Assembly: GCA_963748005.1 (NCBI GenBank)
Contig: CAVVHH010000002.1
Location: 1,674,001-1,738,000 of the forward strand
Source: CAILZL01 sp963748005
GTDB lineage: Bacteria; Pseudomonadota; Gammaproteobacteria; Steroidobacterales; Steroidobacteraceae
Direction: 5' to 3'
DNA length: 64,000 bases
Shown here: positions 29,296 through 37,745 of the stretch, piece after piece
Numbering within the stretch: position 1 is the first letter of the stretch
Layout of the letters: each line of letters begins with the position of its first letter
Made by a program: the position numbers and the translations under genes
Notes under the pieces: model-generated
Databases searched by the model: none
The model's input: only the letters and a program-made list of their open reading frames with translations
Told to the model about the DNA's origin: nothing

Positions 29296-29719
29296 TTAGA
29301 ACGAAGAAACTCCCACTATTCAAGAGAGGGAAGTTCATCTTGAAACTGCGCCGGTCTTCGCTAATAGCAAGATTAACCTTGAGCTCTGCCGGATCGAGGT
29401 GAAGTAAGGAGGCATCTAGGAGCTCGCAGCTCTCGGGAACGGAAAAGGAGAGTGGCTCAATCACGTCGCGTATCGCTTTGTCGCCAGTGTTGGCAACGAG
29501 AAACTGAATTTCAAAGAGGTCGTCTACCGGAGTGCCCTGGTACGTGATTTGCAACGCCTTCTTTACATCGGGGTCAATGCCTTTGAACGGAGATGAGTAA
29601 AACTGAATATACGGTGTCAATGACTTACGCATTGATCTTCGGAAGTAATATGCGGAAACCCAAACAGAGGCGACGATGCCCACGATAAGACTGCCAAGCG
29701 AGAGCGCGAGATCGTTCAC
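29296..29719 (-). pseudogene. 5' part of the membrane-protein gene split by the IS
   Basis: About 141 codons from GTG 29719, with GGAG five bases upstream. One N-terminal membrane segment (residues ~5-26, LSLGSLIVGIVASVWVSAYYF) is followed by a soluble beta-rich domain (LTPYIQFYSSPF, LFEIQFLVANTGDKAIRDVIEPLSF). The domain looks like an immunoglobulin-like fold of membrane-anchored proteins of unknown role. Read into the IS, translation ends after three extra codons. The rest of the gene is at 27544-27999. No family name can be given. Confidence 0.85.
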
Positions 29720-29880
29720 TTGTTCTCCAAATAGTTCTAATTAGAAATAAAGCTCGCCGTTGGTGAGCTTGATTGTCCTTTTACAAAGGAACTTGGTGTG
29801 GTATTGGGCATCATCGATTTCCTTGAGTGCTTTTTAGTGGGTCCTAAAACAAAAAGCAAACAGGACTTGATAGCGGTGGG

Positions 29881-30447
29881 TTAACGCCGCTCCTTCCGCT
29901 CCTGCAGCTCCACGAACCCTATAGGCCGTTTTCTGGGTTCCGGCTGTGCCATGAGCTGGCGAATGGTCTTGATGATCTCGGTGATGGCTTGATCGTGGGT
30001 GGCCAGCTTGCGGGTAATGCGTGCTTCGAGTTCGTCCAGGCGCTTGGCCAGTTCCTTGTTGGAAGTCAGCAGCTCACGTAGTTGTACGAAGGCGCGCACG
30101 ATATAGACACTCATTTCCACGGCGCGAGGACTGTTGAGGATCATCGCGGCCATGATGGCACCGTGTTCAGTGAACACGTAGGGCGAATAGCGGCGACCGC
30201 CTCGACCGGGCTTTGAGGTCGCAAATTGCGACCTCAAACGAGCGAGGTCCTCTACGGTAACCTGGAACATGAAATCCGCCGGGAAACGCTCCAGATTGCG
30301 GCGTACCTGTTCATTAAACCGCTTGGTGCTAGCGCCATAGAGTTCCGCGAGGTCGCTATCCAGCATTACCCGCTGGCCGCGCAGGATCAGGATCGACTGG
30401 GCAATGTGTTCAACCGGGACTTCCGCCGGATTTTTCTTGACGGGCAT
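29881..30447 (-). CDS. ORF6N-domain DNA-binding protein
   Basis: 188 residues. The N-terminal ORF6N domain (residues ~10-95) has ILILRGQRVMLDSDLAELYGASTKRFNEQVRRN, RFPADFMFQ, LRSQFATSK, GGRRYSPYVFTEHGAIMAAMIL. The C-terminal part is coiled coil (~120-165). ORF6N domains occur in phage antirepressor-type proteins and in chromosomal copies of unknown role. The codons for LRSQFATSK form a 27-base palindrome (30212-30238) whose core recurs upstream of the gene at 30565-30581, suggesting DNA recognition or self-control. It sits beside the IS-disrupted gene in an accessory patch. Confidence 0.9.
   Translation of the reverse strand: MPVKKNPAEVPVEHIAQSILILRGQRVMLDSDLAELYGASTKRFNEQVRRNLERFPADFMFQVTVEDLARLRSQFATSKPGRGGRRYSPYVFTEHGAIMAAMILNSPRAVEMSVYIVRAFVQLRELLTSNKELAKRLDELEARITRKLATHDQAITEIIKTIRQLMAQPEPRKRPIGFVELQERKERR
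30212..30238. repeat. 27-base palindrome within the ORF6N gene
   Basis: Perfect 13-base arms (TTTGAGGTCGCAA / TTGCGACCTCAAA) around one central A. It encodes the conserved LRSQFATSK segment. Core GGTCGCAAATTGCGACC at 30217-30233. Confidence 0.85.
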
Positions 30448-30559
30448 CTGCGGTCCTCCATAACTCGCTTCGATGACCAGAGCATAGCAGGGACACGAAT
30501 TTCTTTGAACTACGCTGGTTGTTTGTTCAGGAGTGGCCGCTGATGGATACGTTCAGACG

Positions 30560-30586
30560 TTTTAGGTCGCAAATCGCGACCTTAAA
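30560..30586. promoter_or_regulatory. Second copy of the ORF6N palindrome, upstream of the gene
   Basis: Core GGTCGCAAATCGCGACC (30565-30581) differs at one base from the intragenic core. It lies about 118-134 bases upstream of the ORF6N start codon, within 40 bases of the end of the neighbouring gene. A putative operator; the binding protein is not known. Confidence 0.5.
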
Positions 30587-30618
30587 TCCGTTGTCAATTA
30601 TCAACTATCAATTGAGGC

Positions 30619-31404
30619 CTACTGCAACTCCAGCAACACCCAACCCACCTCACTGGTTTGTCCCTTGTAGTTGTAGCCTTCCAGTTTGATCTCGTATTGA
30701 CCTGCGCCGAAGGCCGAGGAGTTGAGGCCGAAGCGCACTTCGCGATTGGTGTCGGCAACGATGCGGCGGATCTGCAGCACGCGGGCTTCGTCGACTTTGT
30801 CGATGGTTACGGCAAAGTTGTTGAACTTGGTGCCACTGACATTCAGATGGATGTCCAGCATCTGCGCCTGGTTCAGCGATACCGAGGCATGTGGTGCGGT
30901 GACCTGGGTGTCGCTGGGCACGATACGCAGGGTCTGCATACTACCGGGTGCTTGCAGTTTGAGTGCCTTGGCAGATACCGACAATTTTCTGATCTGCTGT
31001 TCCTGGCTCTGGGTCTGCCAGAACAGCGCACCGACACCGGCAATCGCCAGCACCAGCAACGCCAGCAAAATCTTGCTGAATTTACCACTACCCGTCGCAG
31101 GCTCCTGTTCCTCTGCATCGTCGCCCTCTTCGGGTTTGTCGTCATCCTGTTTGAGAGTACGCAACCCGGTGGCTGCTGCGATGCGCATCGCACTGGAGGG
31201 CATGGCGTTGAACACACTGGTATCCGTGGCATCGAAGGTCTTCACGGACAGGCGGGCCTTGATGCGCGCCGGAATGGTTAATGTCTGCAGGATCTCCGGA
31301 TGTTCCTGGCAATAGCGCTCGAAATCGACTGCCTCGCGCACCAGCAGATCGCCGGTGAGATAGCGCTCGACAATGCGCTCCGATTTGATTTGCTGTGCGT
31401 CCAT
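30619..31404 (-). CDS. Single-pass membrane protein with anti-sigma-like N-terminus
   Basis: 261 residues from ATG 31404. The N-terminal ~60 residues (IKSERIVERYLTGDLLVREAVDFERYCQEHPEIL) resemble the cytoplasmic helical segments of anti-sigma or zinc-finger-like membrane regulators but lack the Cys/His set. An acidic linker (DDDKPEEGDDAEEQEPA), a membrane segment (~115-132, ILLALLVLAIAGVGALFW) and a periplasmic beta-rich domain follow. Function not recognised. No sigma-factor gene is adjacent, so regulation is only a possibility. Confidence 0.7.
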   Translation of the reverse strand: MDAQQIKSERIVERYLTGDLLVREAVDFERYCQEHPEILQTLTIPARIKARLSVKTFDATDTSVFNAMPSSAMRIAAATGLRTLKQDDDKPEEGDDAEEQEPATGSGKFSKILLALLVLAIAGVGALFWQTQSQEQQIRKLSVSAKALKLQAPGSMQTLRIVPSDTQVTAPHASVSLNQAQMLDIHLNVSGTKFNNFAVTIDKVDEARVLQIRRIVADTNREVRFGLNSSAFGAGQYEIKLEGYNYKGQTSEVGWVLLELQ

Positions 31405-32021
31405 CGACCAGAAAACCTGAAAATCACCTGTTGAGTTGCCGATCCGCAGACCTCTGCCGAGCGGCGGATTAGATGATTGCTGCATTCACACTGTCAAACA
31501 GAGATGCGCCGCACAGTCCCCAAACAAGTATGCGCAACGCGTGCATGGCTCACAGTTGGCCTCTCAAGCCAGGCGCACTCTAAGCCGACACAGCGACAAA
31601 GTGGCTAAGTTGATCGGGGGCGATATGCGTCGTGGTAATGGCTGGCTTCACTACCTGCACACCTTAACGGAGCAGGGCCGGGATTTGGCACAGAACAACT
31701 CTGTCTACGCAGCGCAATGGGCGCATGACGTGCGTTGTCTGCGTCAGGGTGTCGAACATCGGCGCGTCGGCGAGGCCGCCACCCACGCTCACGACGAATG
31801 GTTGCTGGCTGGGTACGTGGCGCGCGCCATCGCCCATAAGTGAACTGTACTTCGATCCTGGGTTGAGCACTGTGGTTGGGGCAACCATTGCAGCCCGCCA
31901 AGATTCCGTTCGGCCTGAGCCCGTCGAAGGCTTCTTGATAAGGAGTTCATGGTTCGACGACCGAAGGAAGTCCCGCGGGGCAATCTCATCAAGAACTGCA
32001 AGATGCTTTCAGGCTGGCACG
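31405..32021. other. 617-base region without a convincing gene; REP-like sequence
   Basis: Open frames exist on both strands (31436-31843 plus, 31605-31901 minus), but none has family features or a ribosome site. At about 31906-31960 there is a sequence of the palindromic CCTGAGC..GTCGAAG type followed by GTTCATGGTTCGAC, a common intergenic repeat class in proteobacteria. Confidence 0.5.
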
Positions 32022-32348
32022 CTAGCTTTCCAGTGGCATGAACAGCCACAACAGGCAGTAGAGCAAGATGCCGAAGCCGAAACACGCCACGGACAGACAG
32101 AACAGCACGCGCCAGACCCACGACGGCGTACCGGTATAGCGACCCAGACCGCCGCACACCCCACCGATCACACGATCCGACTGACTGCGTCGTAACTGAT
32201 TCAGCACTTTCAGTGTTCCTGTCGCTTCCGATTCGGTGTTATCTGCCTGCTCCAGCGCCCTGGTCTTGGCACGGGAAAATTCCTCGTCACTGAGGGCGCC
32301 GCTGTCGCGCAACGAGCGCAGACGTTCCAGCTCGTCAGCGATATTCAT
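32022..32348 (-). CDS. PspC-domain protein with SHOCT-like N-terminus
   Basis: 108 residues from ATG 32348. The N-terminal SHOCT-like helix pair (ADELERLRSLRDSGALSDEEFSRAKTRAL) is followed by a PspC domain: SQSDRVIGGVCGGLGRYTGTPSWVWRVLF and a C-terminal membrane hairpin (LSVACFGFGILLYCLLWLFMPLE). PspC proteins sense envelope stress in the phage-shock system; PspA/PspB genes are not nearby, so the exact role is open. Confidence 0.85.
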   Translation of the reverse strand: MNIADELERLRSLRDSGALSDEEFSRAKTRALEQADNTESEATGTLKVLNQLRRSQSDRVIGGVCGGLGRYTGTPSWVWRVLFCLSVACFGFGILLYCLLWLFMPLES

Positions 32349-32474
32349 GACTTGCTGCATGCTGCGGAGAGCGGGATGCCCCCACCCTAACCCTCCGCGC
32401 GCGGGGGAGGGCAGGGACGGGGCGTCTCGACAATACGAACTGGTCAGTCATCAGCCATTCCATCTGAAATTGAA

Positions 32475-33530
32475 CTATCGATACCTGCTCAGAATCTTGC
32501 CCAGCGCTGGCTGACCCGGATTCAGCTTTTCATAGGGCAATTGATTGAGCGGGGCGCGGCAGGTTTCATTCACTGCATGAAACTCCTGACTGCCGGGATC
32601 GATGTACAGCATACCCGTGACGTATTCCCCTTCCTGCTGTTTGCGGCGCAGGTATTCCATGGCCCGACCCCGATCGGTGGGGTCGTAGCTGGCTTCCAGC
32701 TTGCGCAGGCGAATCTGGCTGCCATCGTGCATTTCAATGGGCAGCATGTCGCCAGGAGCATAGTCTGCGGTAATGGCGCTGCGCGGCGGTACATAGTCGG
32801 CATGCACCGCTTCTTCAAAATGTTCGCGCACATAGGCATAACTCTTGGTCGAGCCTTCGTGATCATTGAACGTCACGCACGGCGACAACACATCAATCAG
32901 CGCAAAACCCGGATGCTTCAAGCCAGCCATGATCAGCGGCACCAGCTGCTGCTTGTCCCCGGAAAAACTGCGTGCCACGAAGGTGCCGCCCAGTGTCAGC
33001 GCCGTCAGTGCCGGATCAATCGGTGGCTGGCGGTTGGTCTCGCCCTTCTTGGTTTTGCTGCCGATGTCAGCCGCGGCCGAGAACTGACCCTTGGTCAGGC
33101 CGTACACGCCGTTGTTCTCGATGACATACAGCATGTTGACGTTGCGACGAATGGCGTGCGCCAGTTGACCAAAGCCGATGGACAATGTATCGCCGTCGCC
33201 TGAGACGCCGATGTAATACAGCTCGCGATTGGCCGCCGCCGCGCCACTGGCGATGGAGGGCATGCGCCCGTGCACACTGTTGAACCCGTGCGCGCCGCCG
33301 ACAAAGTACGTGGTGGTCTTGGACGAACAGCCGATGCCGGACATTTTCGCCAGCTGATGCGGGGCAATGCCGAGCTCCCAAACGGCCTCGATGATCGCCG
33401 CAGTGATGGAGTCGTGACCGCAGCCAGCACACAATGTGGACATGGCGCCATCGTAGTCGCGGCGCGTCATGCCCAGCTCATTGCGAGGCAGGTTGAGTTT
33501 GGCAATTTTGGGTTTGTTTATGAAGCTCAT
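32475..33530 (-). CDS. korB: 2-oxoacid:acceptor oxidoreductase, beta subunit (KorB-like)
   Basis: TPP-binding subunit. The 351 residues contain CAGCGHDSI at the N-terminus, GIGCSSKTTTYF, the TPP/Mg motif GDGDTLSIGFGQLAHAIRRN with NNGVYGLTKGQ, and a beta-subunit C-terminus (CVTFNDHEG, Y.REH). This is the pattern of 2-oxoglutarate-type ferredoxin oxidoreductases. Start ATG 33530. It is 159 bases after korA with a 65-base palindromic repeat in the gap. With KorA and KorC it forms a 2-oxoacid:NAD(P)-type enzyme; 2-oxoglutarate is the likely but unproven substrate. Confidence 0.9.
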   Translation of the reverse strand: MSFINKPKIAKLNLPRNELGMTRRDYDGAMSTLCAGCGHDSITAAIIEAVWELGIAPHQLAKMSGIGCSSKTTTYFVGGAHGFNSVHGRMPSIASGAAAANRELYYIGVSGDGDTLSIGFGQLAHAIRRNVNMLYVIENNGVYGLTKGQFSAAADIGSKTKKGETNRQPPIDPALTALTLGGTFVARSFSGDKQQLVPLIMAGLKHPGFALIDVLSPCVTFNDHEGSTKSYAYVREHFEEAVHADYVPPRSAITADYAPGDMLPIEMHDGSQIRLRKLEASYDPTDRGRAMEYLRRKQQEGEYVTGMLYIDPGSQEFHAVNETCRAPLNQLPYEKLNPGQPALGKILSRYR

Positions 33531-33581
33531 GACAGCACGTGATTTGTTGGTGTGAGTTGCAGAAACATTCGATGACAATAA

Positions 33582-33646
33582 GACGCTTCGACTCCGCTCA
33601 GCGACCGGAGCAGTACCTTCCGGTCGCTGAGCGGAGTCGAAGCGTC
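33582..33646. repeat. Perfect 28-base-arm palindrome inside the kor operon
   Basis: Arms 33582-33609 and 33619-33646 are exact reverse complements around a 9-base loop. The arm includes CTTCGACTCCGCTCAG, a motif I know from intergenic repeats of many bacteria. It lies in the gap between korA and korB and would form a very stable mRNA hairpin. Confidence 0.9.
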
Positions 33647-33689
33647 CTGAAGAACAAGTAGCGTACTAATAGCTGGTAAGTACATAGAG

Positions 33690-35531
33690 TTACTTGGAAA
33701 CCACCACTCCAAGACGTTGCTCGCGATCCTGCAACACTGCCGAAATACCATCGACCACGAAAGTGGCAGGAATCGGCAAGCCGCTGTAATGCAGGATGGA
33801 GTGCAGCTTGGCTTTTTCAACGGCGGTTTCCAGAATCAGCAGACTCTTCAGCTGCGCATCGCGGTTCTGTTCCACCACGAATATCTGTTCGTGATTACGC
33901 AGAAAAGCTTCAACGTCCTCACCGAAGGGAAAGCCACGCACGCGCAGGTAATCAAGATGCACACCGCGGCGTCTGAGCACATCAATGGCCTCACGTACCG
34001 CGCCGTCACAGCTGCCCAGGGACACCAGACCGATCTTGTTGTCGCCTCTGCCTTCGACTACCGCCTTGGGCACCAGCTTCTTGGCGGTGTCGAACTTGCG
34101 CTTCAGCCGATCCACCACAATCTGATACTCGGCGGAATCTTCGGTGTAGCCGCCATACTGGTTGTGGCCCGAGCCGCGCGTGAAAAAGGCGCCCTTGGAA
34201 TGCACGCCGGGCAGGGAGCGATACGGAATGCCGTCGCCATCGTGATCGTAGTAACGCCAGAACTTTTCGATCTTCTCCAATTGTTCCCTGGTCATGACTT
34301 TGCCGCGATCGGGCTGATAACTGTCGTCCCATTGCAGGTCGCGACACATCCAGTCGTTCATGCCGATATCCAGGTCCAGCATGACGAACACCGGTGTTTG
34401 CAGACGTTCGGCCAGATCGAACGACTTGGCGGCCAACTCGAAACATTCTTCCGGATTGGACGGGAACAACAGCACATGGCGTGTGTCGCCATGCGAAGCG
34501 TACGCCGCCAGCATCAGATCGCACTGCTGGGTGCGCGTGGGCATGCCGGTAGAAGGACCGACGCGTTGCACATCGAAGATCACGGCAGGAATCTCGGCAT
34601 AGTACGCCAGCCCGACAAACTCGCTCATCAGCGAAATGCCGGGCCCGCTGGTCGGTGTGAAGGCACGTGCGCCATTCCACGACGCGCCCACCACCACGCC
34701 AATCGCTGCCAGCTCGTCTTCGGCTTGAATGATGGCGTAATTGCGTTCGCCGGTTTGCGGGTCGACGCGCCACTTCTGACAGAAATTCTTGAAGGCATCC
34801 ATCAGCGAGGTCGACGGTGTGATGGGATACCAGGCACCCACGGTAGCGCCGGCATACAGGCAACCCAATGCCGCCGTGGTGTTGCCGTCGATCATCACAT
34901 GACCGGCAGTCTTGTCGAGGCGCTGCACGCGCAGCGGCATGGGCTGGGTGAAATGCTCTTTGGCGTAGTTGTAGCCGATCTCCAGCGCACGCACGTTGGA
35001 ATCCAGCAGCGACTTCTTGGCGCCGTAGCTCTCGCCGAGCAGCGTTTTCATCACTTCGACATCCAGGTCCAGCAGCGCCGCCAGCACGCCGGCATACATG
35101 ATGTTCTTCAGCAGGATGCGCGCCCGCACGCCCTGAAATGTTTCATTGCACATGCGCGACAAGGGGACGCCGAGAATGGTGATGTCATCGCGTTTGAGTT
35201 GTGTGGGGCGTGGCCAGCTGGAGTCGTACAGCAGATAACCGCCGCTGCTCACTTCGCGGATATCCTTGTTATAAGTCTCCGCGTTCATGGCCACCATCAG
35301 GTCAATGCGACCCGAGCGCGCCATGTAGCCATCCTTGGTGACGCGAATCTCGTACCACGTGGGCAGGCCCTGAATGTTGGAGGGGAAATAATTCTTGCCT
35401 ATCACCGGCACGCCCATGCGAAACACGGTTTTCATCAGCAACGTGTTGGCGCTGGCGGAGCCGGTGCCATTGACATTGGCGATCTTGACCACGAAATCAT
35501 TGACGCGTTCGGGAATATCGGGCTTTTGCAT
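33690..35531 (-). CDS. korA: 2-oxoacid:acceptor oxidoreductase, fused gamma-alpha subunit (KorA-like)
   Basis: 613 residues. The N-terminal gamma domain (~1-190) has VKIANVNGTGSASANTLL and YFPSNIQGLPTWYEIR. It is fused to the alpha/pyrimidine-binding domain: DGNTTAALGCLYAGATVGAWYPITPSTSL, AEDELAAIGVVVGASWNGARAFTPTSGPGISLMSE, and a C-terminal domain (GLVSLGSCDGAVREA, VVEQNRDAQLKSLL). ATG 35531 directly follows the korC stop by one base (TGACATG). In-frame extension upstream overlaps korC and is not used. The gamma-alpha fusion is standard in the 2-oxoglutarate:acceptor branch. Confidence 0.92.
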   Translation of the reverse strand: MQKPDIPERVNDFVVKIANVNGTGSASANTLLMKTVFRMGVPVIGKNYFPSNIQGLPTWYEIRVTKDGYMARSGRIDLMVAMNAETYNKDIREVSSGGYLLYDSSWPRPTQLKRDDITILGVPLSRMCNETFQGVRARILLKNIMYAGVLAALLDLDVEVMKTLLGESYGAKKSLLDSNVRALEIGYNYAKEHFTQPMPLRVQRLDKTAGHVMIDGNTTAALGCLYAGATVGAWYPITPSTSLMDAFKNFCQKWRVDPQTGERNYAIIQAEDELAAIGVVVGASWNGARAFTPTSGPGISLMSEFVGLAYYAEIPAVIFDVQRVGPSTGMPTRTQQCDLMLAAYASHGDTRHVLLFPSNPEECFELAAKSFDLAERLQTPVFVMLDLDIGMNDWMCRDLQWDDSYQPDRGKVMTREQLEKIEKFWRYYDHDGDGIPYRSLPGVHSKGAFFTRGSGHNQYGGYTEDSAEYQIVVDRLKRKFDTAKKLVPKAVVEGRGDNKIGLVSLGSCDGAVREAIDVLRRRGVHLDYLRVRGFPFGEDVEAFLRNHEQIFVVEQNRDAQLKSLLILETAVEKAKLHSILHYSGLPIPATFVVDGISAVLQDREQRLGVVVSK

Positions 35532-35532
35532 G

Positions 35533-37371
35533 TCAAACACCTGCACTTGTCTGGGCGATCGAACCGGCGTGTGGAACGGTGATGGTGGACTTCTGCATGT
35601 CCCAGGCAAAGGTAGGACAACGCTCGGCACACAATCCGCAATGCACACACAGGTTTTCATCTTTGACCATGACGCGTCCGGTCTGCTTGAGCGGCGCGGA
35701 CACATACAACAACTGGTCGGCAGCCTGCGGCTGTGCTTTCAATTGCGTTCGCAATTGCGCTTCATCCGCGTTTGGCGTGATGGTCAGGCAATCCACCGGG
35801 CAGATATCAATGCAGGCATCACACTCGATGCACAGCTTGGCTTCGAAAACGGTTTGTATGTCACAGTTGAGACAGCGCTGTACTTCGGCTGCCATCTGCT
35901 CGGCACTGAAACCCAGTTCCACTTCGATATTGATGTTCTTGAAGCGCTCTTTCAGACTCACATGCGGCATCAGGCGCCGCTCGGCAGCATTGTAGTCATT
36001 CTTGTACGACCACTCGTGAATGCCCATCTTGCGACTGGACAACTTCAGCATGGGCGGCAGACGTTCGGTAACGCTTTTCCCGGTGCAGTAGTTGTGCAAG
36101 GAGATGGCGGCCTGGTGGCCATGCTCCACCGCCCAGATGATGTTCTTCGGTCCAAAGGCGGCATCGCCACCGAAGAACACTTCCTTGCGCGTGGATTGAA
36201 ACGTGGTCTTGTCCGTTACCGGCACCTGCCAGCGATCGAACTCGATACCGACATCGCGCTCGATCCACGGAAAGGCATTTTCCTGACCGATGGCCAGAAT
36301 CACATCGTCGCAGCGGATAGTGACTTCACCCGTCACTCGCTCGCTCAGAATGCGGTCGCCCTGCATCTCGTATTCCATTTGTTCGAAACGCATGCCCACC
36401 AGCTTGCCGTTATCGATGACAAAAGCTTTCGGCGAGTGGTTCACCAAAATCTGCACATTTTCTTCTTCGGCGTCGTCCAGCTCCCAGGCCGAGGCCTTGA
36501 AGAACTGACGCGGTTTGCGCGCCATCACCTTCACGTTTTTTGCGCCCAGGCGCAACGAACTGCGGCAGCAGTCCATGGCGGTATTGCCGACGCCGATGAT
36601 CAGCACGTTCTCGCCAATGGTGTTGATGTGTCCGAACGCCACCGACTCCAGCCAGTTGATGCCGATGTGAATACGCTCCGACTGATCGCGTCCTGGCAAT
36701 TCCAGGTCTTTGCCCTTGGGGGCGCCACTGCCAATGAACACCGCGTCGAACTGTTTGCTGTCCAGCAAAGCCTTGAGGCTGTTGACCGGCGAGTTCAACT
36801 TCAGCTCCACGCCACCGCGTTGCGTGATGTAGCCGATCTCTTCATCCAGCACCTCGGCGGGCAGGCGGAACGACGGAATGTTGGTGCGCATCAGACCGCC
36901 GGCCTGGCCCCATTTTTCAAAGATGGTGATTTCGTAGCCCAGCGGCGCCAGATCGCTGGCCACGGTAAGCGATGCGGGTCCGGCGCCGATACAGGCGATG
37001 CGCTTGCCGGTTTTCTGCGCCGGAATCTTCGGCAGCAGATCAACAACTTCGTCGCGATGATCGGCGGCGACACGCTTGAGGCGACAGATCGCCACCGGTT
37101 TGTCCTCGACGCGACCGCGCCGGCAGGCCGGCTCGCACGGCCGGTCACAGACGCGGCCGAGAATGCCGGGAAAGACATTGGATTCACGATTCACCAGATA
37201 GGCATCGGTGAATCGGCCCTGCGCAATCAGGCGTATGTATTCGGGAACATCGGTATGTGCGGGACAAGCCCACTGGCAATCCACCACACGATGAAAGTAG
37301 TTCGGGTCTTGAGTATCGGTAGGGTTCACAGCCACAACCTTGTTACGCGCCCGGCATGTGGGGATGAACAT
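35533..37371 (-). CDS. korC: FAD/NAD(P)-binding, Fe-S electron-transfer subunit of the oxidoreductase (KorC/GltD-like)
   Basis: 612 residues. The N-terminal GltD-type Fe-S domain has cysteines in VVDCQWACPAHTDVPEY and GRVCDRPCEPACRRG. It is followed by two dinucleotide folds (KRIACIGAGPASLTVASDLA, VLIIGVGNTAMDCCRSSLRLGA) and a C-terminal two-[4Fe-4S] ferredoxin region (CIECDACIDICPVDCL, CVHCGLCAERCP). It would move electrons between the KorAB active site and NAD(P)H, as described for the Azoarcus KorABC enzyme. First gene of the operon; start ATG 37371, though an in-frame GTG a few codons in is possible. Confidence 0.9.
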   Translation of the reverse strand: MFIPTCRARNKVVAVNPTDTQDPNYFHRVVDCQWACPAHTDVPEYIRLIAQGRFTDAYLVNRESNVFPGILGRVCDRPCEPACRRGRVEDKPVAICRLKRVAADHRDEVVDLLPKIPAQKTGKRIACIGAGPASLTVASDLAPLGYEITIFEKWGQAGGLMRTNIPSFRLPAEVLDEEIGYITQRGGVELKLNSPVNSLKALLDSKQFDAVFIGSGAPKGKDLELPGRDQSERIHIGINWLESVAFGHINTIGENVLIIGVGNTAMDCCRSSLRLGAKNVKVMARKPRQFFKASAWELDDAEEENVQILVNHSPKAFVIDNGKLVGMRFEQMEYEMQGDRILSERVTGEVTIRCDDVILAIGQENAFPWIERDVGIEFDRWQVPVTDKTTFQSTRKEVFFGGDAAFGPKNIIWAVEHGHQAAISLHNYCTGKSVTERLPPMLKLSSRKMGIHEWSYKNDYNAAERRLMPHVSLKERFKNINIEVELGFSAEQMAAEVQRCLNCDIQTVFEAKLCIECDACIDICPVDCLTITPNADEAQLRTQLKAQPQAADQLLYVSAPLKQTGRVMVKDENLCVHCGLCAERCPTFAWDMQKSTITVPHAGSIAQTSAGV

Positions 37372-37745
37372 GCGCGAGCCGCAGCCCGCACGCTGCCCCG
37401 CACAATCATGCAGGCGTGTCAGCGTGTATCCCCCGAGTCATTTTTTGTCGAGAGATAATTTGCCTTTTGCAGACGAAAGGCAATAGCAACATTCACTGGA
37501 AACTATCTCACAGGTGGTTGAAAATCTCACTTTCAGCCACCTGTGGTTGCGCCACGGATGGCGCAACCAGAATCAGGAACTGACAAGTTCATGATTTATG
37601 ATAGCGAGCAAAAGTCACGCCTTTTGTGATGCGACGTTGAAAAAAGGCAGGACAGCCCTTTTTCAGCAACCTGCTAAAGATTACCAATGCGCAGGAGTGA
37701 CAATGGCAACATCGTCACTGCCGTCAGCCAATGCTGAGGAAAGTA
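37372..37745. other. Gap between korC and the DUF11 cluster
   Basis: A 374-base region with the presumed korC promoter (37372-37500) and the hairpin-rich element at 37511-37673. No coding frame looks real. Confidence 0.5.
37511..37673. mobile_element. Putative IS5-type MITE or remnant
   Basis: The left end CAGGTGGTTGAAAATCTCAC matches 17 of 20 bases of the right end of the IS at 29295. The right end read on the other strand, CAGGTTGCTGAAAA, matches 12 of 14 of the left end. Three hairpins lie inside (37511-37543, 37545-37568, ~37636-37670). Flanks are CTCA and CTAA, not an exact duplication. No coding frame. Confidence 0.5.

Noticed and set aside
31436..31901. Overlapping open frames on both strands upstream of the membrane protein at 30619
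   Set aside because: Neither frame has a family signature, a ribosome site or clear codon bias; more likely chance in GC-rich DNA.
33717..35582. A 621-codon plus-strand frame across korA and a 687-codon one across korC
   Set aside because: His/Gln-rich shadow frames opposite clearly identified kor genes.
37511..37673. CRISPR-like or structured RNA array
   Set aside because: The hairpins are not regularly spaced repeats, and the ends match an IS5-type element better.
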